A stretch of 64,000 nucleotides of DNA. It comes from Hydrogenophaga sp. (GTDB taxonomy: Bacteria; Pseudomonadota; Gammaproteobacteria; Burkholderiales; Burkholderiaceae_C). The stretch spans positions 62,001 to 126,000 of the forward strand of contig NZ_JAILWB010000005.1 of NCBI RefSeq assembly GCF_025699295.1. The letters are read 5' to 3'. A program made the translations under genes and the position numbers. Of the stretch, positions 20,571 to 29,346 are shown piece by piece (position 1 is the stretch's first letter; each line of letters starts with the position of its first letter). Below the pieces are notes generated by a model. That model was not told the origin of the DNA. It did not search any database and saw only the letters and a program-made list of their open reading frames with translations.

Positions 20571-21493
20571 GCCGGGGCCTCCGTGCGCTCGGCCACGCGC
20601 ATGACGGCACTGCGCGAGCGCGGGTTGCCCCTGACTTCCTCGTCCGAAGGCATCACGCGGCGCACGCCGCGCAAGGCCATGGGCGCGGGCTCGGCGAACG
20701 GCACACGGCGGTCCACCACTGCGCGCGAGTGGCGCGCCATGAACTGCTTGACCATGCGGTCTTCCAGCGAATGGAAGCTGATCACCACCAGTTGTCCTTC
20801 CGGGCGCAACACCTGCAGGCTGGCCTCTAGCGCTTGTTGCAGCTCTTCAAGCTCGGCGTTGATGAAAATCCGAAAAGCCTGAAATGTGCGCGTTGCAGGG
20901 TCCTTGCCCGGCTCGCGGGTTTTGACCGCGCCAGCCACGACTTCGGCCAGTTCGCCGGTGGTTCGAAAAGGGCCCCGTTCCTGTCGGCGACGATCAATCG
21001 CCTTTGCAATCGATTGAGCAAACCGTTCTTCGCCATAGTCACGGATGACCTCCGACAGGGTTGAGACATCGGCCGTTTCCAGCCACTGCGCCACACTCTG
21101 GCCGCGCGTGGTGTCCATGCGCATGTCCAGTGGGCCGTCGTGGCGAAAAGAAAAACCCCGTTCGGGGTCGTCGATCTGAGGAGAGCTGACGCCCAGGTCC
21201 ATGAGCAACCCGTCCGCGCTCGCCACCCCCAGCTCGCCCAGATGGCTGAATCCCTCGTGCCGGATGGTCAGCCGGCCATCCGCGGCCGCGAGCTGCTGCG
21301 CCGCCTGCACGGCCAGGGGATCTTTGTCGAAGACGGTCAGCCGCCCCTTGCGGGACAACTGCTCGAGGATCAGGCGCGAATGACCGCCGCGCCCGAAGGT
21401 GGCGTCGACATAGTGCCCGTCCGGGTTGATGGCCAGGGCCTGCACAGCCTCGTTCAACAGGACGGTTTGGTGGGTCCATGCGCCTTGCACCAT
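20567..21493 (-). CDS. rsmH: 16S rRNA m4C1402 methyltransferase RsmH
   Basis: A 308-residue SAM-dependent enzyme that methylates N4 of C1402 in 16S rRNA. The N-terminal H-x-x-VLLNE motif ([10 protein letters not shown]) is followed by the SAM motif [12 protein letters not shown] (29-40). Later motifs are [19 protein letters not shown] and [15 protein letters not shown]. The C-terminus has the usual basic [10 protein letters not shown] element. The chosen ATG (MVQGAWTHQ) lies five bases after the mraZ stop; the longer open frame upstream reads through mraZ and is not coding. Formerly mraW. Confidence 0.98.
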   Translation of the reverse strand: MVQGAWTHQTVLLNEAVQALAINPDGHYVDATFGRGGHSRLILEQLSRKGRLTVFDKDPLAVQAAQQLAAADGRLTIRHEGFSHLGELGVASADGLLMDLGVSSPQIDDPERGFSFRHDGPLDMRMDTTRGQSVAQWLETADVSTLSEVIRDYGEERFAQSIAKAIDRRRQERGPFRTTGELAEVVAGAVKTREPGKDPATRTFQAFRIFINAELEELQQALEASLQVLRPEGQLVVISFHSLEDRMVKQFMARHSRAVVDRRVPFAEPAPMALRGVRRVMPSDEEVRGNPRSRSAVMRVAERTEAPA

Positions 21494-21498
21494 CACCC

Positions 21499-21915
21499 TT
21501 AGAAGGAAAAGTCCTTGAAGACATCGGGCATCTCGGCCTTCATGGCTTCGGCTTCCTGCGCCGCGTAGACCTGTGCGTCCCACAGCTCGAAGTGGGCCCC
21601 CATGCCGAGCAGGACCACGTCCTTGCTGATGCCCGCACCTGCGCGCAACTCGGGCGAGACCAGCACGCGTCCCGTGCCGTCCATCTCCACGTCCATCGCG
21701 TTGCCCAGAAAGATGCGCTTCCACCACTGGGCCTGCATCGGCAGCGCCGCAATGCGATCGCGGAACTGCTCCCACGCGCCGCGAGGGAATACCATCAGAC
21801 AGCCGTGGGGGTGTTTGGTGATCGTGAGTGCCGCACCCAGGGCGTCACGGTGCCGGGTCGGCATGGAGAGCCGACCCTTGGCATCGAGACTGAGAGAAGA
21901 AGCACCCTGAAACAC
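21499..21915 (-). CDS. mraZ: Transcriptional regulator MraZ (GTG start)
   Basis: A 138-residue AbrB-fold DNA-binding protein that represses its own division cluster in other bacteria. Both MraZ half-domains are visible: [16 protein letters not shown] near the start and [14 protein letters not shown] in the middle. The GTG at 21915 gives [11 protein letters not shown], the canonical family N-terminus, and has AAGGA nine bases upstream. An alternative GTG at 21948 would add 11 residues but has no ribosome binding site and lies inside the operator repeats, so 21915 is preferred. Confidence 0.95.
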   Translation of the reverse strand: MFQGASSLSLDAKGRLSMPTRHRDALGAALTITKHPHGCLMVFPRGAWEQFRDRIAALPMQAQWWKRIFLGNAMDVEMDGTGRVLVSPELRAGAGISKDVVLLGMGAHFELWDAQVYAAQEAEAMKAEMPDVFKDFSF

Positions 21916-21935
21916 TGCGCTCAATCCTTGAAAGA

Positions 21936-21969
21936 CACTTTTCACCACTTAATTGCACTTTTTTCCACT
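21936..21969 (-). promoter_or_regulatory. MraZ operator: four AGTG repeats with 10-bp period
   Basis: On the minus strand AGTG occurs four times at exactly 10-base steps (plus-strand CACT at 21936, 21946, 21956 and 21966). Published MraZ sites consist of short direct repeats of GTG-containing boxes with this spacing upstream of mraZ. The array spans from the -10 element to about 20 bases before the GTG start. It is the expected autoregulatory operator of the dcw cluster. Confidence 0.8.
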
Positions 21970-21994
21970 GTATCAGGAAATGCAGTGCACGCAA
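21967..21994 (-). promoter_or_regulatory. Probable promoter of the mraZ-dcw cluster
   Basis: Minus-strand TTGCGT (21989-21994) and TACAGT (21967-21972) are separated by 16 bases and form a plausible sigma70 promoter. The -10 box runs into the first AGTG repeat of the MraZ operator, so bound MraZ would cover the promoter. The match to consensus is moderate and rests on position as much as on sequence. Confidence 0.5.
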
Positions 21995-22113
21995 CCGCGT
22001 GGCAACAGATTTTTGCAATGAAATCAACCACTTAGGACACATTTAGAAGCAAACGCGTGTTCAAAAACGCAGCAAAAGCAAGCACTTACAACATGCACTG
22101 CATGTGATGCTTG

Positions 22114-22134
22114 AAAACCCTGCTGCAGCCAGGG
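22114..22134 (-). terminator. Possible terminator after hslU
   Basis: Minus-strand CCCTG ... CAGGG is followed by TTTTC about 100 bases past the hslU stop and before the mraZ promoter. The stem is only five to six bases and the T-run is short, so this is a weak terminator candidate. The remaining part of the 323-base gap between hslU and the mraZ start holds the MraZ operator, the promoter and a 15-base palindrome at 22091-22105. Confidence 0.4.
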
Positions 22135-22238
22135 CTGTATGAACGATCAGTTCGCAGAGGATGGGCGGCACGGCACCAGCGGCAGGCGTGGGCGGGCCGC
22201 AGAACCACCGGCCGGGCGCCGGCGGCCTTGCGCGGGCA

Positions 22239-23576
22239 TCAGAGGATGTAGCGCGAGAGGTCTTCGTTCTGGCTGAGTTCGGCCAGTCGGCCGTCCACAT
22301 GGGCGGCATCGATGGTGATGGTCTGGCCCTGCAGGCGGGCCGCGTCGAAGCTCACTTCGTCGAGCAGGTGCTCCATCACCGTGGCCAGGCGGCGCGCGCC
22401 GATGTTCTCGGTGCGCTCGTTCACGTCGCAGGCGATCTGCGCCAGCCGGCGGATGCCGTCCGGTGCGAACACCAGCGTCACGCCCTCGGTGGACAGCAGC
22501 GCCTGGTACTGGCGCACCAGCGAGGCGTGGGTCTGCGTCAGGATGGCCTCGAAATCGTCGACCGAGAGCGACCGCAATTCGACGCGGATGGGGAACCGCC
22601 CCTGCAGTTCGGGGATCAGGTCGCTCGGCTTGGCCAGGTGGAACGCGCCGCTGGCGATGAAGAGGATGTGATCGGTCTTGACCACGCCGTATTTGGTGGA
22701 CACCGTCGTGCCCTCCACCAGTGGCAGCAAGTCACGCTGCACGCCCTGGCGCGACACCTCGGCGCTGCCCGCGTCGCTGCGCGAGGTGACCTTGTCGATT
22801 TCGTCGATGAACACGATGCCGTTCTGCTCGGCGTTGTGCAGCGCGCGCGTCCTGATGTCTTCCTCGTTGACCAGCTTGCCGGCTTCCTCGTCGATCAGCA
22901 GCTTCATGGCCTCGCCGATCTTGAGCTTGCGCGTCTGGCGCTTGCCCGCGCCGATCTGGCTGAACATGCCGCGCAGTTGCTCGGCCATCTCTTCCATGCC
23001 CGCGGGGCCCATGATCTCCATCGCCGGACGCGCTTCTGCCAGATCGATCTCGATCTCACGGTCGTCGAGTTGCCCCTCGCGCAGCTTCTTGCGAAAGTTC
23101 TGGCGCGCCGTGCCTTCCGGCGTGGCCACGACCGTGGCCGGCGGCTCCCCCGCCATGCGGGGCGGCGGAATGAGGATGTCCAGTATGCGGTCCTCCGCGG
23201 CGTCTTCGGCGCGCACGCGCTGCTTGCGCATCTCCACCTCGCGCGTCTGCTTGATCGCGACCTCCGCGAGGTCGCGGATGATGCTGTCCACGTCCTTGCC
23301 CACGTAACCCACTTCGGTGAATTTCGTGGCCTCGACCTTGATGAAGGGCGCATCGGCCAGCCGTGCCAGACGCCGCGCGATCTCGGTCTTGCCCACACCC
23401 GTGGGGCCGATCATGAGGATGTTCTTGGGCGTGATCTCGGGCCGCAGCTTTTCATCGACCTGCTGGCGACGCCAGCGGTTGCGCAGCGCGATGGCCACGG
23501 CTCGCTTGGCGCCGTTCTGGCCGATGATGAAACGGTCCAGTTCGGAAACGATTTCCTGGGGGGTCATGGAAGACAT
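22239..23576 (-). CDS. hslU: HslU, ATPase of the HslUV protease
   Basis: An AAA+ unfoldase of 445 residues that feeds substrates to the HslV peptidase. Walker A is GPTGVGKT (57-64), the pore loop region has GYVGKDVDS and Walker B is [10 protein letters not shown] near 250. The large intermediate domain (about 110-240) has the charged, glutamate-rich sequence typical of HslU. The last residues LSRYIL form the C-terminal tail that docks into HslV. It follows hslV on the same strand with a 71-base gap. Confidence 0.98.
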   Translation of the reverse strand: MSSMTPQEIVSELDRFIIGQNGAKRAVAIALRNRWRRQQVDEKLRPEITPKNILMIGPTGVGKTEIARRLARLADAPFIKVEATKFTEVGYVGKDVDSIIRDLAEVAIKQTREVEMRKQRVRAEDAAEDRILDILIPPPRMAGEPPATVVATPEGTARQNFRKKLREGQLDDREIEIDLAEARPAMEIMGPAGMEEMAEQLRGMFSQIGAGKRQTRKLKIGEAMKLLIDEEAGKLVNEEDIRTRALHNAEQNGIVFIDEIDKVTSRSDAGSAEVSRQGVQRDLLPLVEGTTVSTKYGVVKTDHILFIASGAFHLAKPSDLIPELQGRFPIRVELRSLSVDDFEAILTQTHASLVRQYQALLSTEGVTLVFAPDGIRRLAQIACDVNERTENIGARRLATVMEHLLDEVSFDAARLQGQTITIDAAHVDGRLAELSQNEDLSRYIL

Positions 23577-23647
23577 GGTCGTCTGGCGTTGAGCGTTCGG
23601 TGTGGGGCGTCGTGCGAAAGGGGGCGTTCATGCTGAACGCCGGACAC

Positions 23648-24196
23648 TCAACCCAGAACCTCGATGGTGTGGTTCATGTTGGTGTAGATGCAGAGCTCGC
23701 CCGCGATCGCGAGCGACTGGCGCACGATCTGCTCCGCGCCGAGATCGGTGTGATCGAGCAGGGCCTTGGCGGCCGCCTGCGCATAGGCCCCTCCCGAGCC
23801 GATGGCGACGATGCCGTGCTCGGGTTCGAGCACGTCGCCGTTGCCGGTGATGATGAGCGAGGCGCTCTGGTCGGCCACGGCCAGCATGGCCTCCAGGCGG
23901 CGCAGCACGCGGTCGGTGCGCCAGTCGCGCGTGAGTTCGATGGCCGCTCGCACCAGATGACCCTGGTGCTTCTCCAGCTTGGCTTCGAAGCGCTCGAACA
24001 GCGTGAAGGCGTCGGCGGTGGCGCCGGCAAAGCCGGCGAGCACCTTGTCGTGGTGGAGCTTGCGCACCTTGCGCGCCGTGCCCTTGACGATGATGTGACC
24101 CAGGGTGACCTGCCCGTCGCCGCCGATGGCGACCTGCATACCCTGTGGCGTCTGCCGGCGCACGCAGACGATGGTGGTTCCGTGAAAAGATTCCAT
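23648..24196 (-). CDS. hslV: HslV, peptidase of the HslUV protease
   Basis: A 182-residue Ntn-hydrolase of the proteasome beta family. The start chosen ([14 protein letters not shown]) leaves the catalytic threonine at position 7, after the short propeptide seen in many proteobacterial HslV proteins. GGDGQVT and [15 protein letters not shown] are family motifs. It precedes hslU. Longer frames upstream overlap nothing recognisable and were not used. Confidence 0.97.
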   Translation of the reverse strand: MESFHGTTIVCVRRQTPQGMQVAIGGDGQVTLGHIIVKGTARKVRKLHHDKVLAGFAGATADAFTLFERFEAKLEKHQGHLVRAAIELTRDWRTDRVLRRLEAMLAVADQSASLIITGNGDVLEPEHGIVAIGSGGAYAQAAAKALLDHTDLGAEQIVRQSLAIAGELCIYTNMNHTIEVLG

Positions 24197-24264
24197 GAGG
24201 GTGGACTTGGGGCCGGAAAGGCCGATTGCAACCGCACCGGGTGCGCCGTCGCCGCAAGAAGACC

Positions 24265-26160
24265 TCAGTCGACGCGCACCACGACCTTGGCGTACTCGGT
24301 GATGCCGATGACGTTGAAGAAGGCCGAAACCAGCCGGTGGGCGTCCACGAACTGCACCGTGCGCCCTTCGGCGTGGTGGCCCGACACCCAGTTGAGCAGG
24401 GTACCGGCAGCGGAGAAATCGACCCGGATCAGGTTGCGGCACGAAATGATGAGCACGTCGGCGCCCTTGAGGCGGCGCTCCAGGGCCTCGAGCGTGGCCT
24501 GCGGGTCGCCCCGGATCTCGCCAGAGAGTTCCACCAGACCAAGCTGGTTGAATTCACTCGGTTCGCTGTCCAGTTGGGACTCGCCGCCCGGGTACACGGA
24601 AGGCACTTGCTCCAGCACCGACTCCCCCAGCACCGACTGCCCTGCCTCACCGGGCTTGTCGCTCGACTGCGAGGCATAGTGGCCACGAGGCTTCTCCCAT
24701 CCGGGCGGAGACACTTCGTAGGTCACACAGAAATCCAGCGCGGTGAGTTCGAACTCGTCGGGCCGGTTCATCACCCGCAACACAGCCATGCGCAATTCCC
24801 ACCAAAGCTGCTCGACGTCGCGCCGGCCCGAAGGCGTCTGGCGCTTGAGCAATTCCCGAAACGCGCTGGCACCCAGAAAGCGCAGCTCGCTCTCCTGGTC
24901 ACCCCAGAGAGTGAAGATGCCCAGCAGCGCTCGCGCGGCCTTGAGGTCCATGCTCTCCAGCGGCGTCCAGTCCAGTACCCAGGGCTGCGGTGCACGCAGA
25001 AGCACGTTCTGCAACGTACCCACGGCGTGCGCGTCCAGCTCGGGCTCGCTCACCCAGACCGCGCGGCTGGGACCGGTGGACGGGGTGAAGACCTTGCCCG
25101 TCATGTTGGAAACAATCTCCGGCATGTCGTACCACTGGGGTGCGGAACGGCTGAAGCGGTTGACGAAATCCACCGCGCGGCTCTCGAAGGGGGCAAGCTG
25201 CCCGGTGGCGCGGTACAGGTCGAACAGGGCGAGCCAGTCCTCCTGCTGATCGGCTTTGGAGCCTCCCTCGCCCAGCACCTCCAGCAAGCCCTGCTCGGCG
25301 CCAGCGTCGTCGCCATTGGCAAAACGGATCGCCGCTTCCTCGACCTCCGGGTCCTGGGCGATTTCCTGCACGTCGAGCGCGAAGAAGTGCGAGGCCGAGA
25401 AGGCAGGGCCGCCCGTGCCGCGCGATTCGCTGGATGAGGTGGGCGCCATCAGGCCAGTGCGGGCCACCGACGGCGCCGCCACCACGGCCGCAGGCGCCTG
25501 AGGCGGTGCAACTTCGCTCTCGCGCGAGGGGCTCCAGGTCTTGCGCAAGGTGGCCGGCGCGGAGCTCGCGGCGGGAATGTTCAACGCAGGTTCGTTCAGC
25601 GAAGGTGCTGCCCGGGGCGTGGCCGTCGCCGGGTTGGGCAAGGGGCTCGGCTCGGTTTCGTCGTACTGCGCCTTGCGTTGCCGCACGGCGGCGTCGGGCA
25701 CGGCGGGCGTCAACGGCGCCTGCCTGGACTTGAGTGGCGCGCCGCCCACCGTTTGCGCCGCGGTATTGAGGCCCGAGCCCGTGCTGACAAGAGAATCCGG
25801 CCCCTTGGTCTTCCACCACTGCATGGACATCTGGGCTTCGATCTCGTCGATCTTCTTCAGCGTCTCGGCGCGGTCGTCCGGCTTGGACGGCAGGCTGCTC
25901 TGGAAGAACGAAGGGCGCATGCCCGGCCCCTCGGCAACGCTGCCCTCGCGGCTGCGGATCTTGCGCAGCATGTCGAATTCACGCTTGCGCACGAAGTCGT
26001 TGCGCCGCTTGCGCTCGATCATTTCCTTGAGTGCGGCCTTGCTGTACTCGCTCTCGCGGTCGGCCGATCGCGTGTCCAGGTCCGACCAGCTGGTGGTCGG
26101 ATGGCGCACGAATTTCACCACCTTGGACAGAAAACCGCCGCTGGAATCGTCCTTGGACAT
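24265..26160 (-). CDS. Large STAS-domain protein of unknown function
   Basis: A 631-residue soluble protein without signal peptide or membrane segments. The N-terminus (1-110) is highly charged and helical. A Pro/Ala/Ser-rich linker follows (about 140-265), then an acidic helical domain that looks repeat-like (about 275-470; [17 protein letters not shown] resembles a TPR-type helix pair). The C-terminus (about 535-631) reads as a STAS domain, starting [14 protein letters not shown] and including [14 protein letters not shown], which fits the helix after the anti-anti-sigma phosphorylation position. Such proteins are seen near hslVU/dksA in Comamonadaceae. Role is unknown; a scaffold or regulatory partner is the best guess. 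Confidence 0.75.
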   Translation of the reverse strand: MSKDDSSGGFLSKVVKFVRHPTTSWSDLDTRSADRESEYSKAALKEMIERKRRNDFVRKREFDMLRKIRSREGSVAEGPGMRPSFFQSSLPSKPDDRAETLKKIDEIEAQMSMQWWKTKGPDSLVSTGSGLNTAAQTVGGAPLKSRQAPLTPAVPDAAVRQRKAQYDETEPSPLPNPATATPRAAPSLNEPALNIPAASSAPATLRKTWSPSRESEVAPPQAPAAVVAAPSVARTGLMAPTSSSESRGTGGPAFSASHFFALDVQEIAQDPEVEEAAIRFANGDDAGAEQGLLEVLGEGGSKADQQEDWLALFDLYRATGQLAPFESRAVDFVNRFSRSAPQWYDMPEIVSNMTGKVFTPSTGPSRAVWVSEPELDAHAVGTLQNVLLRAPQPWVLDWTPLESMDLKAARALLGIFTLWGDQESELRFLGASAFRELLKRQTPSGRRDVEQLWWELRMAVLRVMNRPDEFELTALDFCVTYEVSPPGWEKPRGHYASQSSDKPGEAGQSVLGESVLEQVPSVYPGGESQLDSEPSEFNQLGLVELSGEIRGDPQATLEALERRLKGADVLIISCRNLIRVDFSAAGTLLNWVSGHHAEGRTVQFVDAHRLVSAFFNVIGITEYAKVVVRVD

Positions 26161-26205
26161 GGGGAATCGGTACCGGAATGGAAGCGTGGGTGGAAAGGCG
26201 GGAAA

Positions 26206-27336
26206 TCAGTCCCCGAACATCTTCTGCTTGAGTTCCCGGCGCTGCTGGGCCTCCAGAGAGAGGCTGGCCGTGGGGCGTGCCATCAGACGACCCACGCCAA
26301 TAGGTTCACCGGTTTCCTCGCAGTAGCCGTAGTCACCGGCATCGATGCGGGCGATCGCCTGTTCGATCTTCTTGAGCAGCTTGCGTTCCCGATCGCGGGT
26401 GCGCAGTTCGAGCGCGTGCTCTTCCTCGATGGTGGCACGGTCTGCCGGATCGGGCACGACCACGGTGTCTTCACGCAGGTGCTCGGTGGTCTCGCCGGCA
26501 TTGGCCAACATGTCGGACTTGAGCTGGGTGAGCTTGCGGCGGAAATACGCCAGCTGCAGGTCGCTCATGTACTCGCTGTCGGGCATGGCCTGCACGTCCT
26601 GGTCGGTGAGCTGATCGACCGGCAGGGTCTTCCAGTTGTTGGCGCGCTTGGGATCCTTCTGGATCGAGGAGGGCACGGGAGGGGTCATGACGGCACGTTC
26701 ATTCATATGGGAAAAGGTCGCTTTGGCAGCGTCCGGAGCATGGGTTGGAACCACCTCGGCCTGGGTCATCTGCTCCATCATGACCTTTTTGGCCGCACGC
26801 TTGCCCAGCGGGCGTGGCGTAGGCTCAATCACCACGGGCACCGGCGTGGCCGCGCGCTGGGTGGCGCTGGAAGTTTTAGAAGCAGGGGCGGCGACGGGCG
26901 CAGCCTTGGAAACCGAAGAGGTCACGGGGGAGGCAGCCGCTTTGGCAGCGGGCTGGTTCTTGGTGTTGGGGGCGGTCCTGGCTGCCGATTTGACAGCGGG
27001 TTTGCCGGTTTTGGTTGTTGCTGCGGTCTTGACCGGAGCCTTTTTGGCCGGCACGCGGGCGGCCGTCTTGCTGGCAGCGGCCTTGGCGACCACCGCCTTC
27101 CTGGCCACCGGCCTGGCGGGCGCCTTGGCCTTCGGTGCTGGCTTGGCCGTGGCCTGGGTTCTGGCGGGCGATTTCACTGGTGCACTGGGGGCCTTTTTTG
27201 CCGCAGGCTTGGCCTTGGCGGCAGTTTTGGCGGCCGGTTTTGCCGCCGCAGCCTTCTTTGCCACCGGCGCGCGTGCCTTGGCCCCCGCCGCTGCGGATTT
27301 GCCTGTTTTCGCTGTCCTGGTAGCCGGGGCTTTCAC
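26206..27336 (-). CDS. dksA: RNA polymerase-binding DksA with histone-H1-like N-terminal tail
   Basis: The last 150 residues are DksA, which binds the RNA polymerase secondary channel and works with ppGpp. The coiled-coil tip has DPADRA (Asp296, Asp299), matching the catalytic tip. The zinc finger is degenerate: only Cys339 remains in YGYCEETGEPIG, the form common in alpha- and betaproteobacteria. Residues 1-165 are an Ala/Lys/Pro-rich repeat like that of histone H1 or AlgP, and 165-240 is a linker. The whole protein is 376 residues against about 150 for E. coli DksA. The GTG start has AGGAG seven bases upstream, and no frameshift is seen, so the tail is truly part of the gene. Confidence 0.93.
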   Translation of the reverse strand: MKAPATRTAKTGKSAAAGAKARAPVAKKAAAAKPAAKTAAKAKPAAKKAPSAPVKSPARTQATAKPAPKAKAPARPVARKAVVAKAAASKTAARVPAKKAPVKTAATTKTGKPAVKSAARTAPNTKNQPAAKAAASPVTSSVSKAAPVAAPASKTSSATQRAATPVPVVIEPTPRPLGKRAAKKVMMEQMTQAEVVPTHAPDAAKATFSHMNERAVMTPPVPSSIQKDPKRANNWKTLPVDQLTDQDVQAMPDSEYMSDLQLAYFRRKLTQLKSDMLANAGETTEHLREDTVVVPDPADRATIEEEHALELRTRDRERKLLKKIEQAIARIDAGDYGYCEETGEPIGVGRLMARPTASLSLEAQQRRELKQKMFGD

Positions 27337-27435
27337 AACGGGTCTCCTCTCAGTGACTGACGCAGCGGGATCCGGGTCGGCTTTGGGCTGCGGGCTCCGC
27401 CCGGGAAGGGTTGCCCCTGGATCGGCGGATGCAAC

Positions 27436-27441
27436 GTTATA
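27436..27441 (-). promoter_or_regulatory. Possible -10 box of the dksA promoter
   Basis: Minus-strand TATAAC lies about 100 bases before the dksA GTG in a 270-base gene-free stretch. No good -35 is evident. A second TACAAT-type box lies about 80 bases further upstream. The rest of the gap shows no gene, repeat or clear terminator. Confidence 0.25.
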
Positions 27442-27606
27442 CCCTCATTGCCGGACGGCATTCGGCGCCGATCGACCAGTGCCCGTGGCAGCGACCGGCC
27501 GGCCAACTTGGGCCGCGATTGTAACGACCCACCCCGACGGCGCCCGCATTCCGGCTGCGCGCCGACGCCCGGTCGTTGGAGAAGCGAGACAAACAACACG
27601 GCAGGG

Positions 27607-28671
27607 TCAGACCAGACTCTGGTCCAGACCTTGCACCAGGATGTCCCTGGGCAGGTCGATGCCGATGAACACCATCTTGCTGACGCGGGGCTCGCCCTCG
27701 CCCCAGGCCGGTCCGAGGTCGCTGCCCATGAGCTGGTGCACGCCCTGGAAGATCACCTTGCGCTCGGTGCCCTGCATGTGCAGGACACCCTTGTAGCGCA
27801 GCATGCGCGGGCCATAGACCTGCACGATCGCGCCGAGGAAGTCCTCCAGCTTCTCGGGACTGAAGGGCCGATCGGCGCGGTAGACGAAGCTCTTCACGTC
27901 GTCGTCGTGATGGTGGTGGTGGCCGTGCCCACCATGGTCGTGGCTGTGCGACGGGTGATCGCAGTGTTCGCCGTGCTCATGGTCGTGATGGTCATGGTCG
28001 TGGTCGTGGTCGTCGACCTTGAGGAAGTCGGGGTCGATGTCGAGCTTGGCATTGAGGTTGAAGCCACGCAGGTCGAACACCTCCTTGAGCGCCACCTCGC
28101 CAAAATGCACCGGGCGCATCGGTGCGCGCGGGTTCATGTGCTTGAGGCGGTGCGTGAGCGCGCCCAGGTCCTCCTCGCTCACCAGATCCGACTTGCTGAT
28201 GAATATCTGGTCGGCAAAGCCCACCTGGCGGCGCGCCTCCTGGCGCTCGTTGAGCTGTTCGGCCGCGTGCTTGGCATCGACCAGGGTGAGGATGGAATCC
28301 AGCAGGTACTGTTCGGCGATCTCGTCGTCCATGAAGAAGGTCTGCGCCACCGGGCCCGGGTCGGCCAGGCCGGTGGTCTCGATCACCACGCGATCGAAGT
28401 CGAGTTCGCCCTTGCGCTTCTTCTGCGCCAGGTCCTGCAGCGTGGCGCGCAGGTCGTCGCGGATGGTGCAGCAGATGCAGCCGTTGCTCATCTGGATGAT
28501 GTTTTCCTGCGTGTCGGCGACCAGGATCTCGTTGTCGATGTTTTCCTCACCGAACTCGTTCTCCACCACGGCGATCTTCTGGCCGTGCGCTTCGCTGAGC
28601 ACGCGCTTGAGCAGCGTGGTTTTCCCGGAGCCCAGGAAGCCGGTGAGGATGGTGGCGGGAATGAGTGACAT
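27607..28671 (-). CDS. CobW/COG0523-family GTPase with His-rich loop
   Basis: A 354-residue G3E-family GTPase, predicted to be a metal (often zinc or cobalt) chaperone. The P-loop is GFLGSGKT (11-18), the metal-binding CXCC is CICC (65-68), and SKSD is the guanine-specificity motif. A metal-binding-like loop of about 35 residues with at least 15 His, in HDHDH and GHGHHHHH runs, lies near residues 225-262 before the C-terminal CobW domain. The start MSLIPATILTG is chosen because it opens the beta-strand before the P-loop; the longer frame upstream has no similarity. No zinc-uptake regulator site was found. Confidence 0.9.
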   Translation of the reverse strand: MSLIPATILTGFLGSGKTTLLKRVLSEAHGQKIAVVENEFGEENIDNEILVADTQENIIQMSNGCICCTIRDDLRATLQDLAQKKRKGELDFDRVVIETTGLADPGPVAQTFFMDDEIAEQYLLDSILTLVDAKHAAEQLNERQEARRQVGFADQIFISKSDLVSEEDLGALTHRLKHMNPRAPMRPVHFGEVALKEVFDLRGFNLNAKLDIDPDFLKVDDHDHDHDHHDHEHGEHCDHPSHSHDHGGHGHHHHHDDDVKSFVYRADRPFSPEKLEDFLGAIVQVYGPRMLRYKGVLHMQGTERKVIFQGVHQLMGSDLGPAWGEGEPRVSKMVFIGIDLPRDILVQGLDQSLV

Positions 28672-28760
28672 GGCAGGCGCGAGCAGGGAATGAGGGGACG
28701 GAAAGGGCAACCGCGGAGTGTATGCCACTCGCGTGAATTTCGCCCTGTTCCGGGACATGC

Positions 28761-28788
28761 AAAAAAGAAGGCCGGGCAAGGCCCGGCC
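28761..28788 (-). terminator. Terminator after the DsrE-like gene
   Basis: GGCCGGGC and its inverted copy GCCCGGCC form a strong 8-9 bp GC stem with a 2-base loop (28770-28788). On the minus strand it is followed by TTCTTTTTT. It lies about 30 bases beyond the stop of the DsrE-like gene and before the CobW-type gene, so it separates these two transcripts. Confidence 0.85.
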
Positions 28789-28816
28789 AGTGCGTGCACC
28801 ACGCGGACGCCGGGCT

Positions 28817-29257
28817 TCAGGGACGCAGGTACACGTAGGCTTCGCGCGCCTGCAGCCGGGCGACCTCGGCCACCCCGGAGGGCACCACCGAGGCCTCGAG
28901 CACCACCTTGGATGGGTCGATGTTGCGCGCCACCAGGGTGTTGTTGCACACGCGGAACTCCACGCCCTTGGCGGCCAGGTCACCGATCGAGCCGGAGAAC
29001 GGCTGCTTCGAGGTCGTCACGGCCCCATCGAGCAGGAAATCGATGCCTGCACCGTGGGTCACGACCACGATCTTCGCGGTCGGATCGGCCGCGAGGTGGT
29101 TGCGGATGTTGCCGATGGCGCGCGTGGCCTGGGCGATACCGTCGCTGAGGTGATAGACCACCTTGATCGCCGGCTGGGACTGCGCATGCGCCTGCAGGGC
29201 ACTGGCCAGCACGGTGCAGGCCAGCAGGGACTTGAGGAGGGTGAAGAACTTGAACAC
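28817..29257 (-). CDS. Exported DsrE-fold protein (GTG start)
   Basis: A 146-residue protein with an N-terminal signal peptide (hydrophobic core about 9-22, likely cut after AQAHA or close by) and a DsrE/DsrF-like Rossmann-type domain. VVYHLSDG at the start of the mature part and FRVCNNTLVARNI with a conserved Cys resemble periplasmic DsrE-family sulfur-relay proteins. The GTG has GGAG six bases upstream and places the signal sequence at the right position, so it is preferred over the ATG 31 codons earlier. The function is not known; a thiol or sulfur-related role is inference. Confidence 0.75.
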   Translation of the reverse strand: MFKFFTLLKSLLACTVLASALQAHAQSQPAIKVVYHLSDGIAQATRAIGNIRNHLAADPTAKIVVVTHGAGIDFLLDGAVTTSKQPFSGSIGDLAAKGVEFRVCNNTLVARNIDPSKVVLEASVVPSGVAEVARLQAREAYVYLRP

Positions 29258-29346
29258 GGCGGTCTCCGGGAACGGGTGTCGTCTGGACGGGAAAGGGTGG
29301 CAAGCGGCCATCCTACAGGCAGGGCCTGCCGATGCGGCCACTGGGG

